A DNA stretch of 64,000 nt from contig JBOZIK010000001.1 in the NCBI GenBank assembly GCA_051453625.1, positions 79,999,914 to 80,063,913 on the forward strand, written 5' to 3'. The number at the start of each line of letters is the position of its first letter. Positions within the stretch are counted from its first letter, which is position 1. The notes beneath the pieces are model-generated. The model was not told the origin of the DNA and ran no database searches. It was given only the letters and a program-made list of their open reading frames with translations. Origin of the DNA: Welwitschia mirabilis. Its lineage: Eukaryota; Gnetophyta; Gnetopsida; Welwitschiales. The position numbers and the translations under genes are program-made. This document shows, piece after piece, positions 50,180 to 62,762 of the stretch.

Positions 50180-53100
50180 ATGCTTTCATCAAGGTTCAGT
50201 TATCTTTATTCCCTAATAATCACATGCATCTTTAATGAGAAGAGAATAAAAAACCTTAATTAAATCTAGGAGATATTGTAAATTTTATTCCTTATTCACT
50301 ATATAAAATACCTAAATTAGGATGACTAAGAAGCACTATAAAAACCTTAAGACTTATTAATCACTCAATTAAGATTTCTAAAGAAATATTAAAAGATGTG
50401 TTACCATAAGTAAAAACATTTTCCTAACTAGTGAACTTTATGATTTTAGAGATGCAGAATAACCCAAGATCTTTTTCTCTTATCTTAGGAAAAACATATA
50501 TACCCATAGATAACTCTTTAATTAACTATATATATGAAGTAGTAAAATAGTCCTTTGGAAACATGAATACTAAGTTGTAAGTTTTTACTGTAGTGAAGAA
50601 GAACCTCATGAATATCTTATAAGAAATACATTTAATTGAAATAGATGAACATGAAGTCATTAAATAATTATTCTTTTTATAATATAATCCATTATTAAAT
50701 ATCATAAGTAAGTGATACTCATCCTCCAAAATAATCCTAACTCTGAAAGTTATCATAAGAGGGATAAATTTAAACCTTTACTTCATGCATCACAAAGATA
50801 AGATTCTTGTGAATAGTTCATTCATCATGTTAAACTTGGACCTCTTTTAAAAGAGATAAATTATGCATTTCTTAGGGATAACCACTCCAACATTATAGTA
50901 CTATTTACAAAATTATTTACCTTGTAATAAGAAGCCTTACATCTAGTGCTTTAAAAAGACACAAGAAGTCTTTAAAATGAAATATATTCCACTTAAAAGG
51001 AATCAAATTAGGAATATGCATGCATATAATTCACTTATAGAAAAATGATCAACCTATTGGATAACCTTAACATAGACTTAACTCTCACATGAAAGACATA
51101 GTATTGAAAAAAATTACTAAGTTTTTAAAAATTGATATTATTTATCTAGTATTGAATATCCAATACGCGATTCCTACATAGACTATCCTTAAAAAATCTA
51201 TATTTAGAGTAGTGGAGAATGAGAATAAGGAATTAATTCCAATTAGGAAGAAATTAGGATAAATAGTTTACATTAACTATTAAAAAAATAAGTGTTTTAA
51301 CCTTTAAATACCATTTCACTTTACTCTCTATTGACTAAATCTTAGAGATACTAGTATTTCATGAGATTATTGTTTTAAAAATGATTACTTTTAATAGAAA
51401 TTACCTTGAATAACAAAAAATGATCATCCATACATGTCTATTTAAAACCTTTTCATATAGGATAATGCTCTTTGATCTTTGTAATGTCTTATCCATCTTC
51501 CACTAATACATGATGAGTATATTCTTATGATTTTTAAAGTTATTAAAGATTTTATGGATGACTTTAATACCTTTAATGAAATATTTACCTAAATTTTAAA
51601 TCACTTCAAAGTTATGCTTAAATAATATAAAGAGAAAAAATTTACACTTAATTAGCATAATTGTAATTTAATGGATATAACAGATATAGTTTTCATACAT
51701 GTGATTTCTTAGAGTAGCATAGAAATTAATGTTACTAAAGTTTAAGTTATCACCCATCTCTCTTATTTTAGAAATGTTAAATATTTAGATATTTTCAGGG
51801 ATATGCTAGTTACTATAGAATATTTACTTAAAAATTCTTTAAAATCTTCTTAAAACCCTTAAGCAATCCTCCCAAAGAAAACATTTTCTTTGGATTAGAC
51901 TTTTAAATGGAATAATTCTTTGAAGAACATAAAAATGTTCTAGTTTTATCTTTTATCTTCCAACTACTTTACTAGTATACTCCTTTTGAGTTACTATGTA
52001 ACATAAGTAACTATGTTCTATAAGTTGTTCATGATTACCAAAATGATGAAAATGATATGCTATTTACTATGAAAATAAAATATTACAAGTTCCTAAAACT
52101 AAGTTATAAAACAACTATGAAAGATGTTTTAACATTAGGTTTTACCTTGAAAAAACTATATATCATATTTTACATGTATTAAAACTATCATATTTACTAA
52201 CCACTCTACTCTAAATAATTTTTGAATAAGAAGGACTATAAAGCTAGATCAATGAAATAAATATTAATTCTACAAAAAAACCTAAAATCAAGGATAAAAA
52301 GGGAAATGAAAAAATTTAGTTATTATATCTCCATTACCACCTTCATCAAAATCAATATTATCAAAGAAGAACATTTTAAATTTATAAGAGAAACATTGGT
52401 ATTTTAAAATTATGCAATTTGCTATCACTTACAAACTATCTGATCATTGAAATAAACAAAATAAGAAGATATTATTACATGAATTGAGTACAAAATTTTG
52501 AGATTATTCTTACCTTTTCAAATATTATCCTAATCAAATCATTTATAAATACATTTTATAATCCTAAACCTTAACATTTTTATAATCCAAACATGATGAA
52601 ATGTATGAAGGGCACTTCTCTACTAAAAATACTTTTAATAATATATTTAAAAATAAACTCATCAGTCAAATGTTTCTAAAGATATCTATGAATACTACAA
52701 TTTTTATAATGAATGACAACATTTAGATAGTATTGGAAAGAAAGATATGATACCCCTTTCACCTATTCTTGAGTTTGAACTATTTCATATCTATGATTTA
52801 GAAATTTACTTTTGTGGATTACATCACTACATAGTGTGAAGTAATATCAACTAAAATAAATAATTCTAGAATTATACTAAGACTTTTGAAGAAATATATC
52901 CTTTTCTTCTTTAATTATTTTAAAGCCATTATAGTAATAAATAAGCTTATTTTTTCCAAAAATATTGACCAAATTAATAAGAAAGTTTTAATAACTAATA
53001 AAATTATAACACCTTATCATCCATAAATGAATGATTAAGTAGAAGTTATGAATGAAGGAATATGAATGAAGGATTAAAGAGGATTTTATGAAAAATAATT

Positions 53101-53640
53101 AAGTCCACCTCAATGATGTTCTGTGAGCCTACTATACTACCTATAAGAAATGTTCTACCACCAAGTCATTTGGAAATGCTTGTTCTCTCCTCTTGAAAAT
53201 TGATCATACAACACTATGAGCCATAAAATAGATAAATCAAAAGCCTTAAAATTTAGGAATAATTATCTAAAAAAATGTAAATAACTTAAGAATAAAGCCT
53301 ATGAAAAATTTAAAAAATATAAAATCAAAGAATGGAAGCCTACCGTGATAATCACATTTTTAGGAGATTCATTGAATCTATCGACCTATTTTTACTATAT
53401 GATCTAAGAGTTTATAAGTTCCTAATAAAGTTATCTTCACCTGAACTAGATATTTTAAATGTTTATAAAGAATTTCTAATGATGTTTTTAATATTATGAG
53501 CATTAAGATTAACTATTATTTTAAAGTCACTTTGATGAATCTATACACTTAGTCCATGAATTTGACTTTATTTATTTAACATAAAACTATAGGTATTTTT
53601 AAAAAAATAAAATTAAAAAAATTTAAAAAATGAGAAAATA
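50180..53640 (+). pseudogene. Athila-like gypsy pol remnant F: protease, RT, integrase
   Basis: Plus strand. The protease active site reads NLGDIVN at 50263-50283 (aspartate lost), followed by FIPYSLYK. The flap-distal part is at 50480-50650 (ILGKTYIPIDNSLINYIYE, SFGNMNTKL). RT has VVENENKELIPI at about 51211-51246, the VVxNEKNELIPTR string typical of Athila RT, and an intact FMDDF at 51551-51565. The integrase tail covers 53000-53560: TPYHP near 53005, then a YDLRVYKF...KLSSP block near 53397-53440 that corresponds to the FNSRLRLFPGKL region of Athila integrase. RNase H should lie near 52000-52500 but is poorly readable. Confidence 0.85.
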
Positions 53641-56600
53641 TAAAAAAATAGAGTTAAAATCATTTTTACTTAAAGAGAAAATTTTAACAATGTTAGGTTT
53701 TGTACTTTATTCTTAAGTAAATTTGAGAGTTATGGTAAGTCCAAAAATCACTTAATTTATTATATAACATTTTAATTATTTAGATATTTTTTACTAATTA
53801 TTTAGTTAAGGAATAATTTGATAAAATAACTTTTAAACATATATTTTAGTCTTAAATATATTTAAAGAATTTCTAGATGTATTAGATTTTATACTCTAAG
53901 AATATAGTTTAAAATCATTGTATCATTTAAGGAAGTAAGAGAAAAAGAGAGAAAAAGAAAGAGAAAAAGAGAGAAAATAGGAGAGAAAGAGAAATATGGG
54001 ATGTTAAGAGAGAAAATATAAGATATGTTTGCATGAATACGAATGCATACTACAGGTTTAGAATACCTTCATGATGTTTATTATCTCCATGAGGAATATT
54101 GTACATTTGTGTATATGAAGACCTTAATATAACGGATGCATACTTTAATGTTAAAAGACTTTATTTTTATAAGAAAGATACATATCATATAGATTAAATA
54201 ACTTTATATCATTATGATCTATTATGAAGATGACATATGTCTTTTAAAAGCATTATTCATGAAGACTGGATAATTAGCATAAGAATGTAGTGGTTATACT
54301 AGTTCCTAAAAATTAGAACCTATGTGAACATCACTTTTATGTGGAATTACCAAATGGTATATAGAGACATAGGTATGCATCTTTTTGTGATTATAGTTAT
54401 AGCTACACATGAACAGGTTTTATCTCCTCCTGTTCATGACCTATTATGACTTAGATCTTATACATAGGATACACTCATATTCGTATTTAATAACCTATTT
54501 TACTAATGAGAAAGTTGAGATATCTACTTTGATACATACATGACAAGCTTGAATGTGAGTTTGAAAAAATCTCCCTATCTTTAATAATATCATTTTTTCA
54601 TGTTTGTGATAAACCTCTAGGTGTGTAGTTAAATAATGAAAATACATTGAAATGTGTGTATAGAAAGAATTAGATGATCATAATAATTTTTAAATTATAA
54701 ATGAAAATAAATTTTTAGAATGTAAAGTTTGTTACTTAATTTATTTAATTAAGTGACCAGCTTTTTTTCTTTATTTTATGATTTAATAGAATAGATCTCT
54801 TATTTAGGTTACAAATATAATTTTAAGCCTTACCTAAGTCATAGCATCATTAGTAATAAATTTTAATAACTTAGACTAAATTCATGAATCTAGGTATAAA
54901 TTTTCATTAATTATTATGATACATGTTCTAATTATGTATGTGATTGTAGATTATTACATTAGATGGGTTTCCTGTTCTATAGCTAGACCCTTACTACAAG
55001 AAGATTATCTAGATCTCACCTTTACCGAACACGTAAACACATTAATCAATTCAATTGTCATATTCCTTAGTACCACTATTTATTTTTACCTCTAATAATC
55101 CTATACCTTTCAAAACTAAACCTTCATAGTTCTATGCCTATTTCCACTTATATTCTATACAAGTAATTTTTATCATTACAAATGCTATGAATTATAGGTA
55201 CTACTATCCCATTTTACTACATATTTCTTAACTACATCCATCATGTTAGATAGTCATAGAGATATCATTATCTAAGGGGCATTCAAATAGTTCTTGTAAT
55301 AGTATATGGGATAGATAAAAAAGATAGGAATATTGGAGGCATAAAATTGGAAAGAGCTATAATCTTACTTTATATGATATGGAATTTTTTTTCCTCCCCT
55401 TTATTCCTACCTTTTTCTCTCTACTTTGTATATGTGATTGTTTTATGATAAATAATTAACACTATGAACTTTTCTTCTTGATATATAATCTTATATGATA
55501 TTCTGTAATTTTCTATCTTAACATAAACATTAGAAACTAACATTAAAATTAGTTTAATACTATTTTTTCATAATCATATTGTAAATCATCTATGTTATAT
55601 ATAAATTGAGAATTTTATTTAATTATAAAGTTTTAAAAATTAAAAGTTTGCAAATAAAATGAGAATTTCATGATGAATTTAAATTATTATCTTCTAATTT
55701 TTATGATTTTTTAACATTAAAAGTTGATATGTATTTGAAGTTATTAAGGGTAATTTAGCATGATTAATCTATCTTTCTCATATTTCTATGCATTCATTTT
55801 AATCAATGTTGATTTAAATTTATATTTATTAATACTTGACATATACACTATTATTTTGTAGTTTACTAGTAGTTTATAGAGCATTATTTTAGAAGCTATA
55901 GAGACATATCCCCAAAACGATGGTAGTGATGATAGAAGTGATGGAAGCATTAGTTATTTTGTACATATTACTTTTTTTTTTTTTTACATTTTGGGATTGT
56001 CTTTAGCTAATGAGTTAATTACACTTATTAGTGATTTTAGTTTAATAAAAAATTACATAAATTTCTAAATTTTAAAGCCCTAATCTTAATTTTTTATTAT
56101 ATAAAAGGAATTTAGTGCCTCACTTTTAGGGGTGTTAAGTTATTAACAGTTAATGGCTAAGTGATTATTGAGAGAGAATATATCATGGATTTTTTCTAAT
56201 TTCTCCATTAGATATGAGCTATACCTTTAAGGATAGCATCATATTTTAGGCTTTAGCTTGATTTCCTTATGGATGTATTTCTATTTTTTTGATGCAATAA
56301 AGCCTTAAGTTTATTTCAATCTAATCTCTTAATTTCATGTGTTTTTGTAGATCATACTTGTTATACCTAATAAAGTTTGAATCTTTATTAATAATTTCTT
56401 TTATATATTTCTAAGTGGTTCTTTTATCTTAATCTTAGTTTATAGCCTACTTACATTTGATGTTATTTAATATTGATGTCCTAATTTACATGCTTTCAGA
56501 GTTCGCCATGAGAGAGAAGATGATCTAAAAATCTCCACCATCATTAATATGATGAATGAGATTATATCACTATGCTTAAGATTTATTAAATACTTTATTG

Positions 56601-57779
56601 AACTCCTTTAATTAATCAAAAAATAAATTTACTTTTCTTTAAAGAATCTAGTCATTATTGATATGTTTATACTAGACATTAAAGCTATGCCTTATCTCTA
56701 GCTTAACTCACTACTTAACAACACTATTTTATCTTATGATATGCTATACAACATTATTTTATGATAGTCATAGATTTTATTTACATAATATTTTACTCTT
56801 ATATATCATTAAATTAATCTCTTGAAAAGAACAACATTAGAACTATACTGGAAATAGAAGTCGTAATTATTATTAGTAAACATTGAACATGTCCACATAA
56901 TATTTGTATTCCTAGGGTGATCTTCAAATTACCATATATAAATATAGATATAAGTATAGATAATGTTTTCCAGAAATAGGCTTTTCGACATTATGGTTAA
57001 GGATTAATGAAATAATAGCTATAATAAGGCATGCATAGTTGTTTCCATTTTTTCCATTTTTCTTTATTCTTATTTTTTGATTTTCCTTTATTTGTATTTC
57101 ATATTGGTCCTTTATAGTGCTTCTTTCATTTTTATTTTCTTTTTCATTTATATTTTGGCCATTTACATATACTAATTTCCATTTTAATACCTCTCCACTA
57201 AGGGGGATATCACTTGTGATACCCAAACTTGTCATCTTTCTTTTCTTAAAAAATTTCATTTAATTCTAATATTTTCATAGAATGTCATATGTGTTTTTAT
57301 TAAAGTGATAATACATCTTTATAAGGCTTTTATATTTTCTTCTCATTTCTTCCTATTTCTATTTTTATGCCTTTTTTCATGTTCTAAAGATACAAAAAGA
57401 CATCAAAAGATCTTATTTTATTTTAATTTTTATGAATTAAATTTTCATTTTTAGTGCTAAATTGTTGATTCTTGAATTTCTTTGCATTACAATTTTATTT
57501 TATTTTAGGATTTTTACATACCATTTTTCATATCCCCTTTTTTATCCATTTTCCATAGCTATCTATTGTGTCAATTATTTTCATTTTTCATCTTTTCCAT
57601 TTCATAATTTTCTTGTGTTATTATCTCTCTTTTGATTAGCATGATCACTAGATATAAGTTGCATCACTTTTAATTTTCTTTGAAACTCTGTTAAGATTAT
57701 GTTCTACACCTCTTTTGACTTCTATAATACTATGTCAATATTTAATCTTCTAAAATATTATATGAACTAATAACACAGA
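53641..57779. other. Unassigned noncoding block, LTR-like features
   Basis: No coding family recognised. It holds an AG-rich tract (53935-53998), an inverted repeat (54409-54437), a 14-base T-run (55972-55985), a TATATAAAAGG box at 56098-56108 followed by GATGCAATAAAG near 56290, which would suit a plus-strand LTR promoter and poly(A) signal, and a palindrome at 57208-57221. It may contain the 3' end of F and the 5' LTR and leader of G, but I found no repeat partner or primer site. The 111-codon minus-strand open frame at 56924-57259 is Lys/Asn-rich and low-complexity. Confidence 0.4.
53935..53998 (+). repeat. AG-rich simple repeat
   Basis: An imperfect (GAGAAA)n-type purine tract of about 64 bases. 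Confidence 0.85.
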
Positions 57780-60120
57780 CCTAATAATAGACTTTATTAG
57801 ATCTCTTCTAACTCAAAAATGGATCTCAAAATTACAATTATAGGTATAGACTTTTCTAGAAGTAGATCAAGAGAAAAACCCCATAATTAGCCTAAGAACA
57901 TAAATAAAATCAATAAATGAGATGCTTAAAAACCTCATTATTTCTTTTAAAATCATCAATCTCATTACCAATTTAATTTTTATTCCAACTTTTCCTTTAA
58001 CCAATAACATAGAGATATATTTAAATAGTACCTCCAATCTCAATGTCTAGGGATTCCTTCGTGTACCATTTAACTTTTTTATATTTATAGGATAGTAGTT
58101 TATGATTTAACTTTTACTCCATTTCTATGATTTAGATTCTAAAAATTCATCCTATACCTTAGGAAGTTCAAATGCATTTTAGCCATGATTCCAGAAAATC
58201 CTAATACTTTACATGCACTTAGGTTGATCCTATTTTCATTCTCCCTTAAAGGAAAATCTAAATCTTAGTTATGTACATTGAAACATATGTCCATCACCAC
58301 TTGGATGGATTTAATCTAGTCTTATATTAAAACATTTTTCCAAGTCATAAAAATAATGCCTTTACAATATAGATAATGAACTTTTAATATAAAGATCATG
58401 AAACCTTCTCTCAAATACTTAAAGAATTTAAAGACCTCTTACTCAAATTCCCTTAACATTGCTTTCAACATGAATGAATTATAAGATTCTATGAATTTTC
58501 TAAAATCATAAGTAACTCGTAGAAATAATGTGTAGAGGAAGTTTTCTTAATCTTCTAACAGATGAAGACTGAAATTTTTAGATACAATTTCTAAATAATA
58601 AAAGAATTGTGAAAATCCTATTGAGCCTTCTAGGTGTTATCACACTTTCAAATCCACTAGTAACTTTAATGTCTCTAAAAATGTTGAGGTCAACAATAAA
58701 TTGGATAAACTCTGAAGAAATATAAAATCACTAAGTGCTATCTTAATCCCATAATTGTAAAACGTAAATGTTTCATATGTCATGTAGACACACATAAGAC
58801 TAGTGAATGCCCTTCCATCCTATGTTCTAAGATGTAGTTAAGAAGCAAGAAAACTTTATAGGATAAAATTACTAAAATCAAAGAGCAAATAATCCTTACT
58901 CCAATTTATAAAATCGTAGATGGGGTAATCATCTAAATTTCTTATAAAGACAAAATAACAATAACAACCATCCACATACAAAAAACCTAAAAATTCATAC
59001 CCTTCATCATCTTCTAATCCTTATTTTTCCTCTTCCAATAATTAATATTTATCTTTGAATTACTTAAAAGACACATTCAAGAAGTTCATGGTATCACAAA
59101 CTCAAACTAATAGCCAACAATCATAAATCAACTAATAAACATTATCAACACTTTAAAATAAAATGTGGAATAGTTAAATCAATTTATCATATACATACTT
59201 TCCATACTTAATAAAAGAGGAAAAGGTAAAGTTTCCATTAATTTTGAATATAATCCTAGAAATGTTAACATTGTATATGTAAGAAAGAAACTTTACATTA
59301 GAGAAACCAAATCCATACATCCTAGAAGTTAAAAGAAAATCCATTAAGAGGTAGCCAAAAACAAATCACTTGAGAATGAAGTTTTAACTAATTCTATCCA
59401 TGAGAAGAAGGAAGTAGAGAAAAAAATGTAAAAAACATATTCCACATTATCAAAATCCTCTACCATTTCTTCAATAACTTAGAAATGATAATATGGCAAA
59501 GAGGAATAAAAAATCCCTTAATATTTTCAAAGAAAGTTAATATCCTAGAAGCTATTAACAGAGTCCCCTCATGTGCCAAATTTCTTAAGGACTTATGCAC
59601 CATCAAAAGAAGGATAAATGTCATAAATAAATCCTCATTATCTCAACAATATAATGTAATTATTTAAAATTAGATCCCTCTTAAATAGAAAAATCCAGTA
59701 TGTCCTACCATCCCAATTACCATTGGATAGATACACATTAGACAAGATGCATTAGATCGTGAAGTATGTGTTAATATTTTGCCTTATTATGTTTATAAAG
59801 AACTTAGCCTAAATAACCTTAAAAGACCCAAACTTCAATTACAATTAGATTAAAATTCTATAATACCACTACTTGTAGTAGTGGAAGATGTGATAATTCA
59901 AATGAACAACTACTACTTTCCTATAGACTTTATAATTTGGATATAAAATAATCTAGAAATCATTTAATTATTATAATTCTAGGTAGACTTGTATTTAAAA
60001 CTTTAAATGCCCTTGTTTATTATAGAAATCATCTTATGAAAATTTCTTTTAGGAGTATCACTCTTGAGTTAAATGTTTTTAATGCTATAAAATAAGATGC
60101 TAACATTAATTAATATTATT
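57780..60120 (+). pseudogene. Athila-like gag-protease remnant G, no RT
   Basis: Plus strand. An intact CCHC zinc knuckle, CFICHVDTHKTSEC, lies at 58769-58810 (CX2CX4HX4C). The protease follows at about 59700-60095: IPITIG, the active-site position DREVCVN at 59755-59775 (where DLGASVN is usual; the first Asp is kept but Gly has become Glu), ILPYYVYKEL, NNYYFPIDFII, then LGR-x-FKTLNAL and SITLELNVFNAIK. A 60-codon open piece at 59485-59667 belongs to the gag-protease linker. RT, RNase H and integrase are absent downstream, so G is a truncated or non-autonomous copy. The gag start is not defined. Confidence 0.8.
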
Positions 60121-62762
60121 GATGGGATTGATAGTGAATTTTATAATATTGAATCTTCTTCTTATAATTAAAACATATTCGATTCTCATTAATATTGTTT
60201 ATTTGATGAAAATTATAATTTTGGAAATAACTCTTATTTTCATTTTATCATGTCCCATAGTTTGTAAACCTTAATTACTTGCATATTAAGGAGATTAAGA
60301 TTTTAATCAAATGATGAATTACTCTTTTTTAAATTCCTTGTCAAAACAACATGGTATTTTAAATTAATCCTAGTTTTTAATTTTCATAATTTACTATGAA
60401 AATGATAATAATTATATTATAAAGTTTTTATGAAAAACTATTTAAACATTTAAAATTATATAAGTCCATCATGTAAGGAAGTAAAATCACATAATAAGAC
60501 TAATAATTTAAATATTTTAAGATAACATAACAACATACTTTACATCTTTTTTACTCATCTTTTTTACTCATTTAAATGCTTTTTAAATGTGATAGGTGTA
60601 CTATATTATAAATAGACATTTTCTTCTTTGTATTCTGTTATTGACATATTTTATACCTTATGAAATAAACAAGTATGTGAATAAGTACATGTACTCTTAC
60701 TTAGAACTAAAAATGATAAATAAGTTGATTTACTCTACTATGATTTTTATCTTATTGAGATGTCTAAGAAAAATTAATTCCTATCATATTTATTATTTTA
60801 TTCATTAGAATTAAATAGATTATCTTATCATGCCATATAACAATTTTGATATTTATGCATTTATTATTTTAATGCGTGTCTTAGATGAATTAAACTTAAT
60901 TATAATCCTATGAATGAATAAGAATGATGTAGCTTGAGGAAACAATGCATGTTATTAATATTAATAATTAAAGCATGATGATTTATAAATATAAATCCCT
61001 TTTTTGTACTCCAATGTCATTTATTACTCATCCCTCTTATCAATGATAAATCATGTAATCTTATGATCTTGAGCTATGTGCCTTTTATTTATCTATATAT
61101 ATAGATCCTTTCCTCTATTTTAGGGAAAAAAAGAAAGAAAAAATAGATATTTTTCGTTCTTTTATGGAACTGTATTTCCTTCTTTTCTCTCTCTTTCTTT
61201 CATTCTCTTACCTGTAGAGCTTAGAGCTTAGAAACTTGGAGCTAAGGAATCTTGAGCTTGGATCCTTTTTAATCTTCAACTATCAAGGACTTACTAATAT
61301 TTTCAATTCAGCTCTTTACTTATGTTAAAATGATTTAATATTACATTAGAATAATATTTATGATATATTATAAATTATGTTATTCTCTCCTGTGAGCTCT
61401 TACTAGGATGTGAAAAGATATAAGGAATCTCTTATGATTGGTAATTAAGATTACTAATGAAAGATTATGGCTAAGTGACTGCTTCAGAGACTTAAGTACT
61501 AATGTTTATTTTGTATTAATGTATATAACAATATATTTTTCATTTATTAAACATTAGATCAATCTTATTAGGGGTAAAGTATGATCTTCAAAAATCTCTT
61601 TTAGACTAGCATTTCTTCATTGAAATCCTAAGGAAAATCATAAATGTTTTTGTAAATTAATTTAATTTTCCTTTCTAAATTGAATTACATTAGTATTATT
61701 TAGTAAATTGATACTATAAATAATTAGTTTGTCTAGTGTAATAATTATTTTACTGATTCAAATTATTATATAATTTCTTTATCAAAAGCTAAATTTCTAG
61801 AATAGAAACAAAGGTTAAAAAAATTATAGATTATTAATTATTGGGAATAAATTTATAAAATTATTTTTGTAAGACTAAGATTAGATTATAATTGTGAAAA
61901 CATAAAAATAACAATTCCTTTAATGTATAATAAGTTTTAAAAAAATTATCTATTAAAATATGTTCAAGAATAAATGTAGAAAACAATGAGAAAGTGATTT
62001 ATATTTATATAATAAATAGTTAGAATGTCTATAAACTTGAGAATCTTATGTTGTATGGAAGTAAATAATCATTCCAAAACATCTTGAATCATTTAAAAAA
62101 TCAAAGTATTTTGAATATTATGATCATTTTAATATAGTATTATAGGACTATAATTTTAGAAAATTTAATAGTATTTAACCTTAAATTATGACATTAGAAA
62201 TAATATTTTTAGAATTCTAATATAGCTTAAGTTAATTTCTAAGGATCCTCTTATAAATGCTTATAACAATATATGGTAATTTATTTTTTTCCTTTATAAG
62301 TAATTAATTATTAAATTTTTATTTTGATATCTCCTTAGAGTTCAACGACATCATAATTAATGTTTTAAGTTATATAAAAATTATTACATAAAATTTTATA
62401 AGAAATTTGATTATATCAAATACATTTTTATTAGCAGCCTTAAGTTAATTATCTAGAAATAATATTTTATTAAGAGAAATACCTCTTTTACCCTTTTCCT
62501 TTATTTTACTTTAAATGTGCATGATTGTAGGAGTTTTCACTTTAGTAGTTTAGTAATAAAAATGGTATTTAATTTATCACTTATGTTCTTGACTTATAAT
62601 ATATCCATATGAGTCTTAAATAAATATTTCTATCTTAACAATCATTCTTGAACTATACCATTTTGTTTATCTTTCTTACACAATGAAGATTATCATATAA
62701 GCCTAAAAGAGTTCTTCTAGTATTAGCATAACTTCAAGTATAGATTAGTTTCTTTAAGTATA
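60121..62762. other. Unassigned block, LTR-like promoter region
   Basis: No coding sequence recognised. A CTATATATATAG box at 61093-61104 is followed by a pyrimidine-rich stretch (about 61165-61212) and the repeats GAGCTTAGAGCTTAG and GGAGCTAAGGAATCTTGAGCTTGG. This resembles a plus-strand LTR promoter and leader, possibly the 3' LTR of G, but no second copy is visible in the window. Confidence 0.35.

Noticed and set aside
57208-57221. TATCACTTGTGATA palindrome as an operator-like site.
   Set aside because: A six-base inverted repeat is expected by chance many times in a window of this size; nothing around it supports a regulatory role.
56924-57259. 111-codon minus-strand open frame as a possible gene.
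   Set aside because: It is low-complexity Lys/Asn/Ile sequence opposite a T-rich leader-like region, with no recognisable domain and a YLYLYLYLY tail from a simple repeat.
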